A stretch of 41,766 bases of DNA, taken from positions 1 to 41,766 of the forward strand of contig JAGXRD010000079.1 in NCBI GenBank assembly GCA_018336035.1. The letters run 5' to 3'. Of the stretch, positions 1 through 8,816 are shown in pieces; the stretch's first letter is position 1; the number at the start of each line of letters is the position of its first letter. The position numbers and the translations under genes are program-made. Below the pieces are notes generated by a model, which searched no databases, was not told the origin of the DNA, and was given only the letters and a program-made list of their open reading frames with translations. The DNA comes from Alphaproteobacteria bacterium (lineage in GTDB: Bacteria; Pseudomonadota; Alphaproteobacteria; Ferrovibrionales; Ferrovibrionaceae).

Positions 1-1
1 G

Positions 2-289
2 GTCTTCACGCTCTCGCTGTGGCGGCCGCCGAGCCTGATCGAGCGGCTGGCGCGCCTGCGCCACGGCGACCTGCCCCCCGAAGGCCAGGTTTACTGCCGT
101 CGCCTGACGATTGTCTGGGCCACATGGTTGTTTGCCAATGCCGTGATTGCCGCCGCGCTGGCGCTGGCGGGGGCCGACGACTACTGGGCGCTGTGGACGG
201 GTCTTGTCTCCTATATCGTCATGGGGGCGCTGTTTGCTGGCGACTATCTCCTGCGTCAAACTATTTATCGATTCTTCGGGCGGGCATGA
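2..289 (+). CDS. APE-cluster integral membrane protein, 3' end only (COG4648-like)
   Basis: An open frame enters from the left edge and stops with TGA at 287-289, giving the last 95 residues of a protein. The visible part has a basic, Arg-rich stretch and then two hydrophobic segments (about residues 38-57 and 65-82) and a short basic tail, so it is the C-terminus of a polytopic inner-membrane protein. In aryl polyene clusters a COG4648 membrane protein sits directly upstream of the acyl-activating ligase, and that position fits here (apeG in my recollection of the E. coli naming). The stop overlaps the ATG of the next gene, so the two are translationally coupled. Its biochemical role is not established; the assignment rests on position and hydrophobicity. 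Confidence 0.7.
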   Translation, partial: VFTLSLWRPPSLIERLARLRHGDLPPEGQVYCRRLTIVWATWLFANAVIAAALALAGADDYWALWTGLVSYIVMGALFAGDYLLRQTIYRFFGRA

Positions 290-1647
290 TGGAAGGCCGG
301 CTATCTCATCTGCTAACAGACATGTCCGCTTCTGCGGCGGTTATCGCCGTCTGCGGGGGGATGCGCAAAAGTCGGGCGGATTTCCGTGCCGATGTTGCCG
401 CCAACGCGCGGCGTTTGCAGCAGGAGCAATGTCGTCGCGGCCTGCTTCTGACCGAGGACAGCTACTGGGCGGCGGTCGGGCTGTTCGCTCTGCTGGAGGC
501 CGGTTGCGAGATCGTCTTTCCGCCCAATGGCCGGCCCGGCACGCTGGAGGCGATGTCCGGCAGCTTTGACCGCCTGATCAGCGACGGCTCATCCTTCCTG
601 GCAAACAGCTTTCATCTGCAATCAGGCAGTCTCAGCGAAACGCCATCCGGTCGACCGCTCGACCCCGCATCGCCCATCGCCTTCTTCACCTCCGGTTCGA
701 CGGGCACGGCTAAGCGCATCGACAAATGCCTCCGCCAGCTCGAACAGGAAGCTGCCGCCATCGAGGCGGTTTTTGGTGCGGTTGTGCCGCCCTCTGCCTG
801 CGTGCATGCTACGGTTAGCCACCAGCATGTCTATGGTCTGTCTTTCCGGCTGTGCTGGCCGCTTGCGACCGGCCGGCCATTCGAGGGACGAACCCACGAC
901 ATTTGGGAAAGCGTGATGGGGGCGCTGGAAGACAATGATGCGCTGGTGACCAGTCCGGCGCATTTGATGCGGCTGCATGGCTTGGCGCTGCCAGTTGGTC
1001 GCCGACCCAGCCTGATCCTGTCGGCAGGTGCGCCGCTCGATGCCGAAGCCATCGCGACGACGGCCGGGGTTTTCGATATCGCGGTGACCGAGATTTTCGG
1101 CAGCACCGAGACTGGCGCCATCGCCTGGCGCAGCCACCGCACGGCGGGTTCCGGCTGGCAGCCGCTGCCCGGCGTCAGCATCAGTGCCAATGCCGATGAC
1201 TGCATGGTGGTGCAGGCCCCTTATGTCGACAGCCAGCAGGCCAGTGCAGACCTGATCGAGCTTCTGCCCGGCGGGAGCTTCCATTTCCGTGGCCGCTCCG
1301 ACCGCGTGGTCAAGATCGAAGGCAAGCGGGTCGACCTTCAGCAGATCGAGCAGGCACTTCGTGGCCTGCCTTGGGTTGCCGATGCGGCAGTGATCCAGCA
1401 CGAACCGACGCGACGTATCGCTGCAGCTGTGGCGATGACGGCGGAGGGGCAAGGCAGGCTTGAGCAGATGGGAGCTTTCCGGTTCGGCCGGCTGCTGCAG
1501 AAGGAACTTTCGGCAACGCTGGAGCCGGTGGGACTGCCGCGCCGCTGGCGTTTCGTAACCAGCCTGCCGGTCGCAGCCCTGGGTAAGCGTCGACAGGCCG
1601 ATATCGCTGCATTGTTCGAAGCCGCACAGCCGGAAAGTGTCTCGTGA
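286..1647 (+). CDS. apeH: APE acyl-activating ligase / acyl-ACP synthetase (AMP-forming)
   Basis: This is an ANL-superfamily adenylating enzyme, 453 aa. In aryl polyene synthesis it activates the aryl starter acid (4-hydroxybenzoate type) with ATP and loads it on an acyl carrier protein. The nucleotide-binding motif FTSGSTGTAK is at residues 134-143, the aromatic/Glu motif FGSTETG at 271-277, and the hinge motif RSDRVVKIEGKRV at 337-349. I start at ATG 286, which overlaps the upstream TGA (a second ATG follows at 289). The open frame continues upstream to the window edge, but that stretch is the antecedent gene read in another frame. The protein is shorter than typical 500+ aa acyl-CoA ligases, as is usual for this cluster member. 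It overlaps the next gene by 4 bases. Confidence 0.85.
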   Translation: MMEGRLSHLLTDMSASAAVIAVCGGMRKSRADFRADVAANARRLQQEQCRRGLLLTEDSYWAAVGLFALLEAGCEIVFPPNGRPGTLEAMSGSFDRLISDGSSFLANSFHLQSGSLSETPSGRPLDPASPIAFFTSGSTGTAKRIDKCLRQLEQEAAAIEAVFGAVVPPSACVHATVSHQHVYGLSFRLCWPLATGRPFEGRTHDIWESVMGALEDNDALVTSPAHLMRLHGLALPVGRRPSLILSAGAPLDAEAIATTAGVFDIAVTEIFGSTETGAIAWRSHRTAGSGWQPLPGVSISANADDCMVVQAPYVDSQQASADLIELLPGGSFHFRGRSDRVVKIEGKRVDLQQIEQALRGLPWVADAAVIQHEPTRRIAAAVAMTAEGQGRLEQMGAFRFGRLLQKELSATLEPVGLPRRWRFVTSLPVAALGKRRQADIAALFEAAQPESVS

Positions 1648-2000
1648 GCGAGGGTCCCGTCGAGCCGGTGCTGTGTCATAGCCATGTGGGTAATGGACTG
1701 GCGGAACTGACACTTTTCATTCCGCCAGATCTCGCGCAATGCGAGGGGCATTTCCCGGGCCAGCCGGTGCTGCCCGGCGTGGTGCAGGTCGACTGGGCCG
1801 TGCTGCTGGCTGCGCGGCACCTGGGACTGGCTATCGAGTCTGCCCAAAAACTGCAGGTCAAGTTCCGGCGTGTCACGGTGCCCGGCATGACGGTTGTGCT
1901 GCGGCTTCAGCATGTCCCTGCGCGCCGGCGGCTGACCTTCGAATATCGTTGTGAGGATGACATCCTGTCATCCGGCAGCATCGCCCTGCCGCAGTCATGA
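1644..2000 (+). CDS. apeI: APE 3-hydroxyacyl-ACP dehydratase (ApeI family hotdog)
   Basis: A single-hotdog dehydratase of 118 aa that removes water from 3-hydroxyacyl-ACP intermediates during polyene chain growth. The FabA/FabZ-type active-site segment GHFPGQPVLPG is at residues 35-45 with His36 as the likely catalytic base. The acidic partner 14 residues later is Asp50, as in FabA, rather than the Glu of FabZ. The start is GTG at 1644, overlapping the ligase stop in a GTGA arrangement. The next gene's start also overlaps its stop. One of two dehydratases in the cluster; the other is at 8813. Confidence 0.85.
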   Translation: MSEGPVEPVLCHSHVGNGLAELTLFIPPDLAQCEGHFPGQPVLPGVVQVDWAVLLAARHLGLAIESAQKLQVKFRRVTVPGMTVVLRLQHVPARRRLTFEYRCEDDILSSGSIALPQS

Positions 2001-3688
2001 CGGGGCAGGACGTGAAATGCTGCGCTATCATCCCCAGCCACAATCACTGGATGGCGCTGGATAGCGTGGTGACGCCGCTGCGCGCAGCCGGCCTGACGAT
2101 TTTCATCATTGATGACGGCAGCGCCGAGCCCGCCCGCGGGGCTCTGGCGGCGCGGCACAATCCCGCCGGGGATATCGTGGTGCATCGCCTGGCGGTCAAT
2201 CAGGGCAAAGGCGGTGCGGTGCTGAGCGGAATGGAGCTGGCCGAAGCGGCTGGCTTCACGCATGCCTTGCAGGTCGATGCGGACGGCCAGCATGACCTGG
2301 GCAGGCTGAATGACATGCTGGCACTGGCCCGACAGCATCCCCAGGCTCTGGTCACCGGTGTTCCTGTCTACGACAACACTATTCCGCTGAGCCGGGCCAT
2401 CGGCCGCTGGATCACGCATTTCTGGGTCTGGGTAGAAACACTGTCGCTGCAGATTCGAGATTCGATGTGCGGTTATCGTGTCTACCCGCTCGCCGCAGTG
2501 CGTCGTCTGCGCGACGACGGCGAAACATTGGGCCGGCGCATGGATTTTGATACCGAGATCATGGTGCGGCTGTTCTGGCGCGGCACACCGGTGGCCCAGC
2601 TGCCGGTCCGGGTGACCTATCCGCCGGGGAACATCTCCAATTTCAACGTGCTGCGCGACAATCTGAGCATCTCCGCGATGCACACACGATTGGTCTTCAC
2701 AATGCTGTGGCGCCTCCCGCAGGTCCTGGCGCATCGCCCCATCTCGCTTCATGCGGAGTCCATACACTGGGCGCGGCTGTCGGAGCGCGGGCTCTATTGG
2801 GGCCTGTGTTTCTGTTCGCTGCTGTACCGCTTGCTCGGTCACCGGCTGTCGCATGCCGCGATCGCGCCAATCGTCCTGTTCTTCTATCTCACTGGCAGCG
2901 AGCAGCGTCGGACCTCGCGAGAGTTCCTGGCGCGTGCCTTTGCCGCGCGGGGCGAAGCACGACAGCCCGGTTTCTGGGACGGTTACCGGCATTTCTTCAG
3001 CTTCGCCGGTCGCGCGCTGGATTCTCTCGCGGCCTGGTCGGGCAGCCTGTCGCCGGACCGGATGGATGGCGATGGTGCCGACAGTCTGCGACAGGCGATG
3101 AGTGATCCGCGCGGCGCCGTGATTGTCGTCTCTCATGTCGGCAATATCGAGGTTTCGCGGGCGCTGATCGATCCTGCCATCCGGCGGCGCCTGCTGGTGC
3201 TGGTCCATACCCATCATGCTGCGAACTACAATCGCGTTCTTCGCGACATCAATCCGGAAACCGCGCTGAACACATTTCAGGTGACTGACCTTGACGCGGC
3301 GACGGCAGTGCTGCTGAAGGAACGGGTCGACCGGGGCGACTGGATCGTAATTGCCGGCGACCGTGTGCCGGTATCCGGCGCGCGGGTCAGCGTTGTGCCT
3401 TTCATGGGGGCTCCGGCGCCGTTTCCGCAGGGGCCTTATATCCTTGCCGCGGTTATGGACTGTCCGCTCTACACGCTGTTCTGTCGACGTGAAAACGGCC
3501 GCTTCCGACTGGCCGGCCGGCGGCTGGCCGAGCGGGTGACATTGCCGCGCGGGCAGCGTAAGGAGGCACTCGACAGGTATGTGGGCGAGTTCGCGCGGGC
3601 GCTGGAGGAACAGGCCCTCCTGGATCCTTATCAGTGGTATAACTTTTTTGATTTTTGGGCGATCGAGAAGGGGACGGGTACACCATGA
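1997..3688 (+). CDS. apeJ: Glycosyltransferase family 2 - LpxL-like acyltransferase fusion (APE cluster)
   Basis: A two-domain protein of 563 aa. Residues 1-230 are a GT-A fold family 2 glycosyltransferase: IIPSHNH at 11-17, IDDGS at 38-42 and DADGQHD at 94-100 with the metal-binding DxD (Asp94, Asp96). Residues about 265-560 resemble the lipid A lauroyl/myristoyl acyltransferases: a hydrophobic segment near 265-300, then the HxxxxE acyl-transfer motif His380-Glu385 (SHVGNIE) and a WIVIAGDRVPV-like block. In APE clusters this protein is thought to build the lipid/sugar anchor that holds the polyene in the outer membrane; donor and acceptor are not known from sequence. It starts at ATG 1997 overlapping the dehydratase stop, and its stop overlaps the thioesterase start. 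Confidence 0.85.
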   Translation: MTGQDVKCCAIIPSHNHWMALDSVVTPLRAAGLTIFIIDDGSAEPARGALAARHNPAGDIVVHRLAVNQGKGGAVLSGMELAEAAGFTHALQVDADGQHDLGRLNDMLALARQHPQALVTGVPVYDNTIPLSRAIGRWITHFWVWVETLSLQIRDSMCGYRVYPLAAVRRLRDDGETLGRRMDFDTEIMVRLFWRGTPVAQLPVRVTYPPGNISNFNVLRDNLSISAMHTRLVFTMLWRLPQVLAHRPISLHAESIHWARLSERGLYWGLCFCSLLYRLLGHRLSHAAIAPIVLFFYLTGSEQRRTSREFLARAFAARGEARQPGFWDGYRHFFSFAGRALDSLAAWSGSLSPDRMDGDGADSLRQAMSDPRGAVIVVSHVGNIEVSRALIDPAIRRRLLVLVHTHHAANYNRVLRDINPETALNTFQVTDLDAATAVLLKERVDRGDWIVIAGDRVPVSGARVSVVPFMGAPAPFPQGPYILAAVMDCPLYTLFCRRENGRFRLAGRRLAERVTLPRGQRKEALDRYVGEFARALEEQALLDPYQWYNFFDFWAIEKGTGTP

Positions 3689-4092
3689 TTTCTGCTGAGG
3701 TGATCATTCACCCGCAGTTCTACGATCTTGATCCGATGAACGTGGTCTGGCACGGAAATTATCCGCGTTTCCTCGAGCAGGCCCGCTGCGCGCTGCTGGA
3801 CAGGATCGGTTACAACTACGAACAGATGCTGCAATCTGGATATGCCTGGCCGATCGTCGACATGCAGATCAAGTATGTGCGTCCGATCCGCTTCGCCCAG
3901 GTCATCGTGGTGCGCGCAACGCTGACCGAATACGAAAACCGCGCCTGTATCGATTACCGCATTCTCGACCAGGCAAGTGGCGAGGTGGTGACCAAGGCTC
4001 GTACCGTCCAACTGGCCATCGCCGCTGAAACCGGTGAGCTGCAGTTCGTGTCGCCGGCAGCCTTCGTCGACAAGGTCAAGGTACTGCTGTGA
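3685..4092 (+). CDS. apeK: Acyl-CoA/acyl-ACP thioesterase, 4HBT hotdog (APE cluster)
   Basis: A 135-aa YbgC/4-hydroxybenzoyl-CoA-type thioesterase. The family signature lies at residues 13-34 (YDLDPMNVVWHGNY, then PRFLEQAR), with Asp16 as the likely catalytic acid. It may release finished chains or edit stalled ones; which one cannot be told from sequence. I start at ATG 3685 because it forms an ATGA overlap with the preceding stop and has a GAGAAGGGG ribosome-binding sequence just upstream. An in-frame upstream start at 3655 would add ten residues that overlap the acyltransferase and do not look like the family. Confidence 0.85.
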   Translation: MISAEVIIHPQFYDLDPMNVVWHGNYPRFLEQARCALLDRIGYNYEQMLQSGYAWPIVDMQIKYVRPIRFAQVIVVRATLTEYENRACIDYRILDQASGEVVTKARTVQLAIAAETGELQFVSPAAFVDKVKVLL

Positions 4093-4706
4093 CCGTCATG
4101 CTGCGCATCTGTGTCGTTGTTCTGCTGCTGGCGTCATCCGGTGCATGGGCTACCGAGCGGCGGGGCGAATTTGCCGACGGCCAGATCCTGCTCGGCCGTT
4201 TCGTGCAGTTGCGTCAGCTCACCGGTTTTCCCGCGCCGCTGAAAACCGAAGGCCGCTTCACCCTGGTTGCCGGCCGCGGCCTGATCTGGCAGGCAGAAAC
4301 GCCATTCGCGGTCACCACTGTAATCAGCCCTTCCGGTCTGATGCAGGAGGCAGGCGGCGTCGAGACCATGCGCCTGCCGGCCGCGCGCTTGCCGTTCATC
4401 GCCCGGCTCTATGCTATGCTTGGCGGCGCTCTCAGCGGCGACTGGCGCGGCCTTGAAGATGCATTCACTGTAACGCGGGAGGGCGACGAGAAGGCCTGGA
4501 ACCTGCGGCTTGTACCGCGCAGATCGGGCGATGCCGCAATCCCGTTCCGCGAAATCCTGATTCAGGGTGGCCGCTTTGCCGATCGCGTCGAGATCGTGAA
4601 GCCGGATGGGGACCGCGATATCCTGACCTTTGCCGACCAGACCATATCCACCCAGCCGCTCGCGGCCCAGGATATGCAACTGCTCGACATGGCGGGACGC
4701 CGCTGA
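4089..4706 (+). CDS. apeL: LolA-like outer-membrane lipoprotein carrier (APE cluster)
   Basis: A periplasmic LolA-fold protein of 205 aa with a clear Sec signal peptide: a basic start, the hydrophobic run VVVLLLASS and a likely cut after Ala-Trp-Ala. The rest is beta-rich and polar, with the LolA-like pattern of a strand carrying LTGFPAPLKTEGRF near residues 39-52. In APE clusters this is believed to ferry the polyene lipid across the periplasm, working with the exporter that follows. GTG at 4089 gives the GTGA overlap seen elsewhere in this operon; ATG at 4098 is an equally good alternative and would start the signal peptide as MLRIC. Confidence 0.8.
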   Translation: MTVMLRICVVVLLLASSGAWATERRGEFADGQILLGRFVQLRQLTGFPAPLKTEGRFTLVAGRGLIWQAETPFAVTTVISPSGLMQEAGGVETMRLPAARLPFIARLYAMLGGALSGDWRGLEDAFTVTREGDEKAWNLRLVPRRSGDAAIPFREILIQGGRFADRVEIVKPDGDRDILTFADQTISTQPLAAQDMQLLDMAGRR

Positions 4707-7012
4707 TGCGCGTGCTTGCCGTTGTGTGGTTAGCCGTGGTGCTGCTGTGTGGACTGTATCTCGGCTACCGCATTCATCAGGGTACGCTCTTCCGCACCGA
4801 CCTGACCGCGCTGCTGCCGCAGGATGAGCGCAACCCGGTCCTCCAGCAGGCCAGCGACACGGTCTCCAGGGCGTTAAGCCGTCGCGTGCTGTTCATGGTC
4901 GGCCACAGCGATCGCGATACTGTGCGCGCCGCCGCTACGCAATTCTCAGCCAATCTGCTGTCGTCCGGTGTGGTTGAGCGGTTCGACTCGCAATTCGATG
5001 CCGAACGCGTTGTCCGGCTTGGCCGGCAATATTTCCCCTATCGTGAAGGCCTGCTTTCAGAACGGCATCGGACACTGTTGCAGCAGGGGCAGGGCGAGCG
5101 GGTGGCGGTCAATGCATTGTCGCAGGTCTTCGGCTTTGTCGGCATGGCGGATGCCGCGCTGCTGCGGCAGGATCCCTTCCTGTTATTGCCGGGCTTCATT
5201 GCCGATCTGCCGTTCCCCGCATCGCGTCTGGCGGTGGACGACGGCTATCTCACGGTGATCGATGAAGGGGTTACCTGGATCGCACTGACCGGCCTGATCA
5301 CGGGCGAGTCCATGGCGCTCGATACGCAGCAACGCCTGATCGACGTGGTGACGGAGGCGGAAACCGGACTGAAGGCGAAGGCGCCGACGGTGGAACTGCG
5401 ACGTCTGGGCGTCGTCTTCTTCGGTCATGCCGGTGCGTCGCTAGCCCTGAAAGAGGCTTCTTGGCTGGGTAGCCTGTCGCTGCTCGGCACGGTGCTGCTG
5501 ATCGTAGTGGTGTTCCGACGCATCGGCCCGTTGCTGCACAATCTGCTGGCGCTGGCGGTGGGGACCGCCGTGGCACTTTCCATCAGCTTCCTGATCTTCG
5601 AGGAGCTACACGTCGCTGTCCTGCTGTTCGGGATCAGCCTGATCGGCGTCGCGGTCGATTATGGCCTGCATTACAGCGCCAGTCTGTTCGATCCCGCCAT
5701 GCAACGCCCGGCCGAGCGGCTGGCGCATGTGCGCATGGCGATCACTCTGGGCCTGCTGACCACGCTGATCGGCTATGCCGCGCTGCTGCTGGCGCCATTT
5801 CCGGGTCTGCATCAATTGGCGGTCTTTGCCGTCGTTGGTCTGGTTGCGGCTTTCCTAACGGTGATCCTGTGGGTTCCGTTGCTGGATCGCGATCGCACAT
5901 TGCGGCACGGCGCCGTCATGTTGCAGGCCGCCGCCGCGCTCTGGCGGTTCTGGTCCACCCCCCGTCTGCGGCCGCTGCATTACACCCTGCTGGCGGCCCT
6001 GGTGCTGATGGGGGTGCTGGGCTGGCTGCGGCTGGAGGTCGATGACGATGTGCGCCACATGCAGGCGTTATCGCCGGCATTGCTGAAGGAGCAGGCAGAT
6101 ATCCAGCATCTGACCGGGGCAGTTCCAGCGGCGCAGTTCCTGCTGATCAGGGCTGCCGATGACGAGGCCGCCCTGCAGCGCGAGGAAGCCATCATGCCGG
6201 TGCTGGAGGCCTTGCTGGCCGGCGGCCAGATCGCCAGCTACCAGGCACCGGCGAGTTATGTGCCTTCGGCCGCTCGCCAGCGCGAGAATACGCAGTTGCG
6301 CGCCGAACGGCTCGATGGTCCTCTGCGTCAGTCACAGTATGCCAAACTGGGACTGCCTGTGCCGGAGCAGGCTGCGCCGGCGGCGCAGGGCGTGCTACAG
6401 CTGGCCGAGGCCCTGCAGCAGGATACGGTTCCCTACCTGAAAGACTTGGTGGTCGCGCCGGGCCTGCACACCATTACACTGCATGGTCTGAAGAATGCCG
6501 ATGCACTGCGCGCCGCCTTTGCCGGCATTCCCGACCTGTGGGTCGTCGATCCGGTGACCGACTTTAATGCGCTGCTGGGCCGCTACCGCGACCGTGCGGC
6601 AATGCTGATCGCCATCTCGGCCGTGCTGATGCTGCTACCGTTATTCTGGCGCTATGGTCTGCGTGGCGCACTGCGGGTGATGGCGCCGCCCACCATGGCG
6701 CTGTTGCTGACCCCGGCCGCGCTTGCCTTGCTGGGACAAAAGTTCACCTTCTTCCACGCCATGGCGATGATTCTGGTCCTGTCGATCAGTGTCGACTATG
6801 CGATCTTCTGTGCCGAGGGTGAGGTGGGACACCACTCTATTATCATGCTGGCGATCTGGCTGGTCACTTTCACCACGCTACTGTCCTTCGGAATGCTGGC
6901 CTTCAGCGAGGTTGCCATCGTGCAGGGCTTCGGCCTCACCATGCTGGTCGGTATGTGCATTTCGCTGTTCCTTGCGCCATTGGCAAGGCGACGGACGGAG
7001 AGCGCGGCATGA
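4706..7012 (+). CDS. apeM: MMPL/RND-family lipid exporter (APE cluster)
   Basis: A large inner-membrane transporter of 768 aa. One transmembrane segment lies at the N-terminus (residues 3-23), then a periplasmic domain of about 230 residues, a block of about five membrane segments (about residues 250-400), another N-terminal-type segment near 425-440, a second periplasmic domain and a final block of five segments (about 635-760). This twofold layout is that of RND/MMPL exporters. It should move the aryl polyene or its lipid conjugate from the inner membrane to the LolA-like carrier. Start and upstream stop share a base (TGATG), and its stop overlaps the next ATG. Confidence 0.88.
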   Translation: MRVLAVVWLAVVLLCGLYLGYRIHQGTLFRTDLTALLPQDERNPVLQQASDTVSRALSRRVLFMVGHSDRDTVRAAATQFSANLLSSGVVERFDSQFDAERVVRLGRQYFPYREGLLSERHRTLLQQGQGERVAVNALSQVFGFVGMADAALLRQDPFLLLPGFIADLPFPASRLAVDDGYLTVIDEGVTWIALTGLITGESMALDTQQRLIDVVTEAETGLKAKAPTVELRRLGVVFFGHAGASLALKEASWLGSLSLLGTVLLIVVVFRRIGPLLHNLLALAVGTAVALSISFLIFEELHVAVLLFGISLIGVAVDYGLHYSASLFDPAMQRPAERLAHVRMAITLGLLTTLIGYAALLLAPFPGLHQLAVFAVVGLVAAFLTVILWVPLLDRDRTLRHGAVMLQAAAALWRFWSTPRLRPLHYTLLAALVLMGVLGWLRLEVDDDVRHMQALSPALLKEQADIQHLTGAVPAAQFLLIRAADDEAALQREEAIMPVLEALLAGGQIASYQAPASYVPSAARQRENTQLRAERLDGPLRQSQYAKLGLPVPEQAAPAAQGVLQLAEALQQDTVPYLKDLVVAPGLHTITLHGLKNADALRAAFAGIPDLWVVDPVTDFNALLGRYRDRAAMLIAISAVLMLLPLFWRYGLRGALRVMAPPTMALLLTPAALALLGQKFTFFHAMAMILVLSISVDYAIFCAEGEVGHHSIIMLAIWLVTFTTLLSFGMLAFSEVAIVQGFGLTMLVGMCISLFLAPLARRRTESAA

Positions 7013-7599
7013 TGCAGCGCGCGACTTTTCTAGCGTTACTCCTGCTGCTGACCAGTTGCACCACATCGCCGGCGCCAGTCTCGCCGGAAGAGGCGGCACA
7101 GCCGATGATCGCCCCCAAGCAGCTGCTCACATTGCCGCGGCCTGCCGATCTTGGCAGAAGCGTGCAGGCAGTGCAGCTCATCACCTTCCGGCGTGACAAT
7201 CAGACCATGGTTTTTGAAGGCCATCTCAGTATCACGCCGGAACGACTGCTGCTGGTTGGTATCGATTCACTCGGCCGCCGCGCCATGACGCTGACCTGGA
7301 CGGAAGCGGGTCTGGCCACCGAGGCGGCGCCCTGGCTGCCGTCGGCGGTACGTCCGGGCAGCATGCTGGCCGATATCGTATTGCTGTACTGGCCTGCGGC
7401 CGCGATCCGCGCCAGTCTGCCGCCGGGCGGCGAGCTGGTCGAAAGCGCCTACCGGCGCCAGATTCTGCTGGATGGCAAGCCGGTCCTGAATATCGAATAC
7501 GGTTTCGATATCACCCGGCGTTGGACCGGCCGGCTGCACTATGCCAATTTCTCCTGGGGCTATCAGATCGAGGTTCAGTCCGCGGAGGCCAGCCCGTGA
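7009..7599 (+). CDS. apeN: DUF3261 lipoprotein (APE cluster)
   Basis: A 196-aa lipoprotein. Its N-terminus is a short basic start, a poly-leucine core and the lipobox LTSC, so Cys17 should be lipidated. The rest matches the DUF3261 proteins that accompany MMPL and LolA-like genes in APE clusters, with a LolB-like role at the outer membrane as the simplest guess. I start at ATG 7009 (ATGA overlap with the exporter stop; a second ATG follows at 7012); the upstream part of the same open frame lies inside the exporter gene. Its stop overlaps a GTG start downstream. Confidence 0.82.
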   Translation: MMQRATFLALLLLLTSCTTSPAPVSPEEAAQPMIAPKQLLTLPRPADLGRSVQAVQLITFRRDNQTMVFEGHLSITPERLLLVGIDSLGRRAMTLTWTEAGLATEAAPWLPSAVRPGSMLADIVLLYWPAAAIRASLPPGGELVESAYRRQILLDGKPVLNIEYGFDITRRWTGRLHYANFSWGYQIEVQSAEASP

Positions 7600-8816
7600 C
7601 ATTGCAATCCTCAGAACTGCCGCTGGGCATTCCCGCGATCGGCGTGGCAACTCCGCTCGGGATCGGCAAGAGCGCGAATGCGGCGGCCTTGTTCGCTGGC
7701 TCCGCTGCCGGCCTGTCGCCGCGTGACGATCTGCTGCCGGGACGTAGCCTGCATGTCGGTATGGTGACGCAGGATCTGGCCCCGCTGCCGGCCGCGCTGG
7801 CGCCGTGGGATTGCCGCAACAATCGTCTGATGATGGTGGCGTTGCAGGAAATCGCCGATGACGTTCGGCTTACGGCGCAGCGATATGGTCGGCACCGGAT
7901 TGCCGTGATCATGGGAACCAGCACTGGAGGCATTGCCGAAGGCGAAGTGGCTTTTGCTGCATATCAGCGTGACGGCAGATGGCCGAACGATTTCCATTAT
8001 CGCCATCAGGAAGCGGGCAGCCTCGGGCGCTTTGTCTCTGCCGCTCTCGATCTGACCGGTCCGGCCTATACGGTGGTGACAGCCTGCTCCTCCAGCGGCA
8101 AGGTCTTCGCTTCGGCGCGCCGCCTGATCCGGGCGGGCGTGATAGACGCAGCAGTTGTCGGTGGTGCCGATACGCTGTGCCGGATGACGGTGGGCGGCTT
8201 CTCGGCACTGGAAGCCGTGTCAGCCGGCCGCTGCAATCCCTTCAGTGCGCATCGCGACGGCATTAATATTGGAGAGGCTGCCGCGGCCTTCCTGGTGACA
8301 CGCGATGCCGCGCCGGTGGAGTTGCGCGGTGTCGGCGAGGGGTCGGATGCACATCACATCAGCGCGCCGGACCCCGAAGGCCATGGTGCCGCGGCTGTGA
8401 TGCGGCTGGCGTTGGCCGATGCGGGCGTTGCGCCCGATGACGTCGCCTATATCAACCTGCATGGCACCGGAACAGCGCTGAATGACGCTATGGAATCCAA
8501 GGCCGTGCAGGCTGTGTTCGGTGACGGCATCGCCTGCAGCTCGACCAAGGGGATGACCGGCCACACCCTGGGTGCAGCGGGCGCCTGCGAGGCGGCCTTT
8601 CTTTGGCTGAGCCTGCAGCCTGACTGGAATCCTCAAGGTTATCTTCCACCGCATCTTTGGGATGGCGTTGCCGATCCGACGCTGCCACGGCTTACATTGG
8701 TCGATCCCGGTACGCGGTTGCGCGATCCGGATGCGCCGGCAGCCATGATCAGCAACTCCTTCGCCTTCGGCGGCAGCAACTTGGCACTGCTGTTTGCGCG
8801 CGGAGGGCTGTCGTGA
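7596..8816 (+). CDS. apeO: Beta-ketoacyl-ACP synthase, APE ketosynthase
   Basis: A FabF-fold ketosynthase of 406 aa that condenses malonyl-ACP with the growing polyene. The catalytic set is complete: Cys164 in VVTACSSS, His289 in NLHGTGT, Lys318 and His323 in STKGMTGHTLGAAG, plus the C-terminal NSFAFGGSN loop. It is therefore an active condensing enzyme and not the chain-length factor, which lacks the Cys. The start is GTG at 7596: it overlaps the lipoprotein stop (GTGA) and has a CGGAGG ribosome-binding site eight bases upstream; the longer open frame begins inside the previous gene. In characterised APE systems this subunit pairs with a chain-length factor, which must be outside the window here. 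Confidence 0.87.
   Translation: MTLQSSELPLGIPAIGVATPLGIGKSANAAALFAGSAAGLSPRDDLLPGRSLHVGMVTQDLAPLPAALAPWDCRNNRLMMVALQEIADDVRLTAQRYGRHRIAVIMGTSTGGIAEGEVAFAAYQRDGRWPNDFHYRHQEAGSLGRFVSAALDLTGPAYTVVTACSSSGKVFASARRLIRAGVIDAAVVGGADTLCRMTVGGFSALEAVSAGRCNPFSAHRDGINIGEAAAAFLVTRDAAPVELRGVGEGSDAHHISAPDPEGHGAAAVMRLALADAGVAPDDVAYINLHGTGTALNDAMESKAVQAVFGDGIACSSTKGMTGHTLGAAGACEAAFLWLSLQPDWNPQGYLPPHLWDGVADPTLPRLTLVDPGTRLRDPDAPAAMISNSFAFGGSNLALLFARGGLS

Noticed and set aside
1907-3217. A 436-codon minus-strand open frame opposite the glycosyltransferase
   Set aside because: Antisense of a gene with clear family motifs; its composition (Gln, Arg and His rich) is typical of shadow frames.
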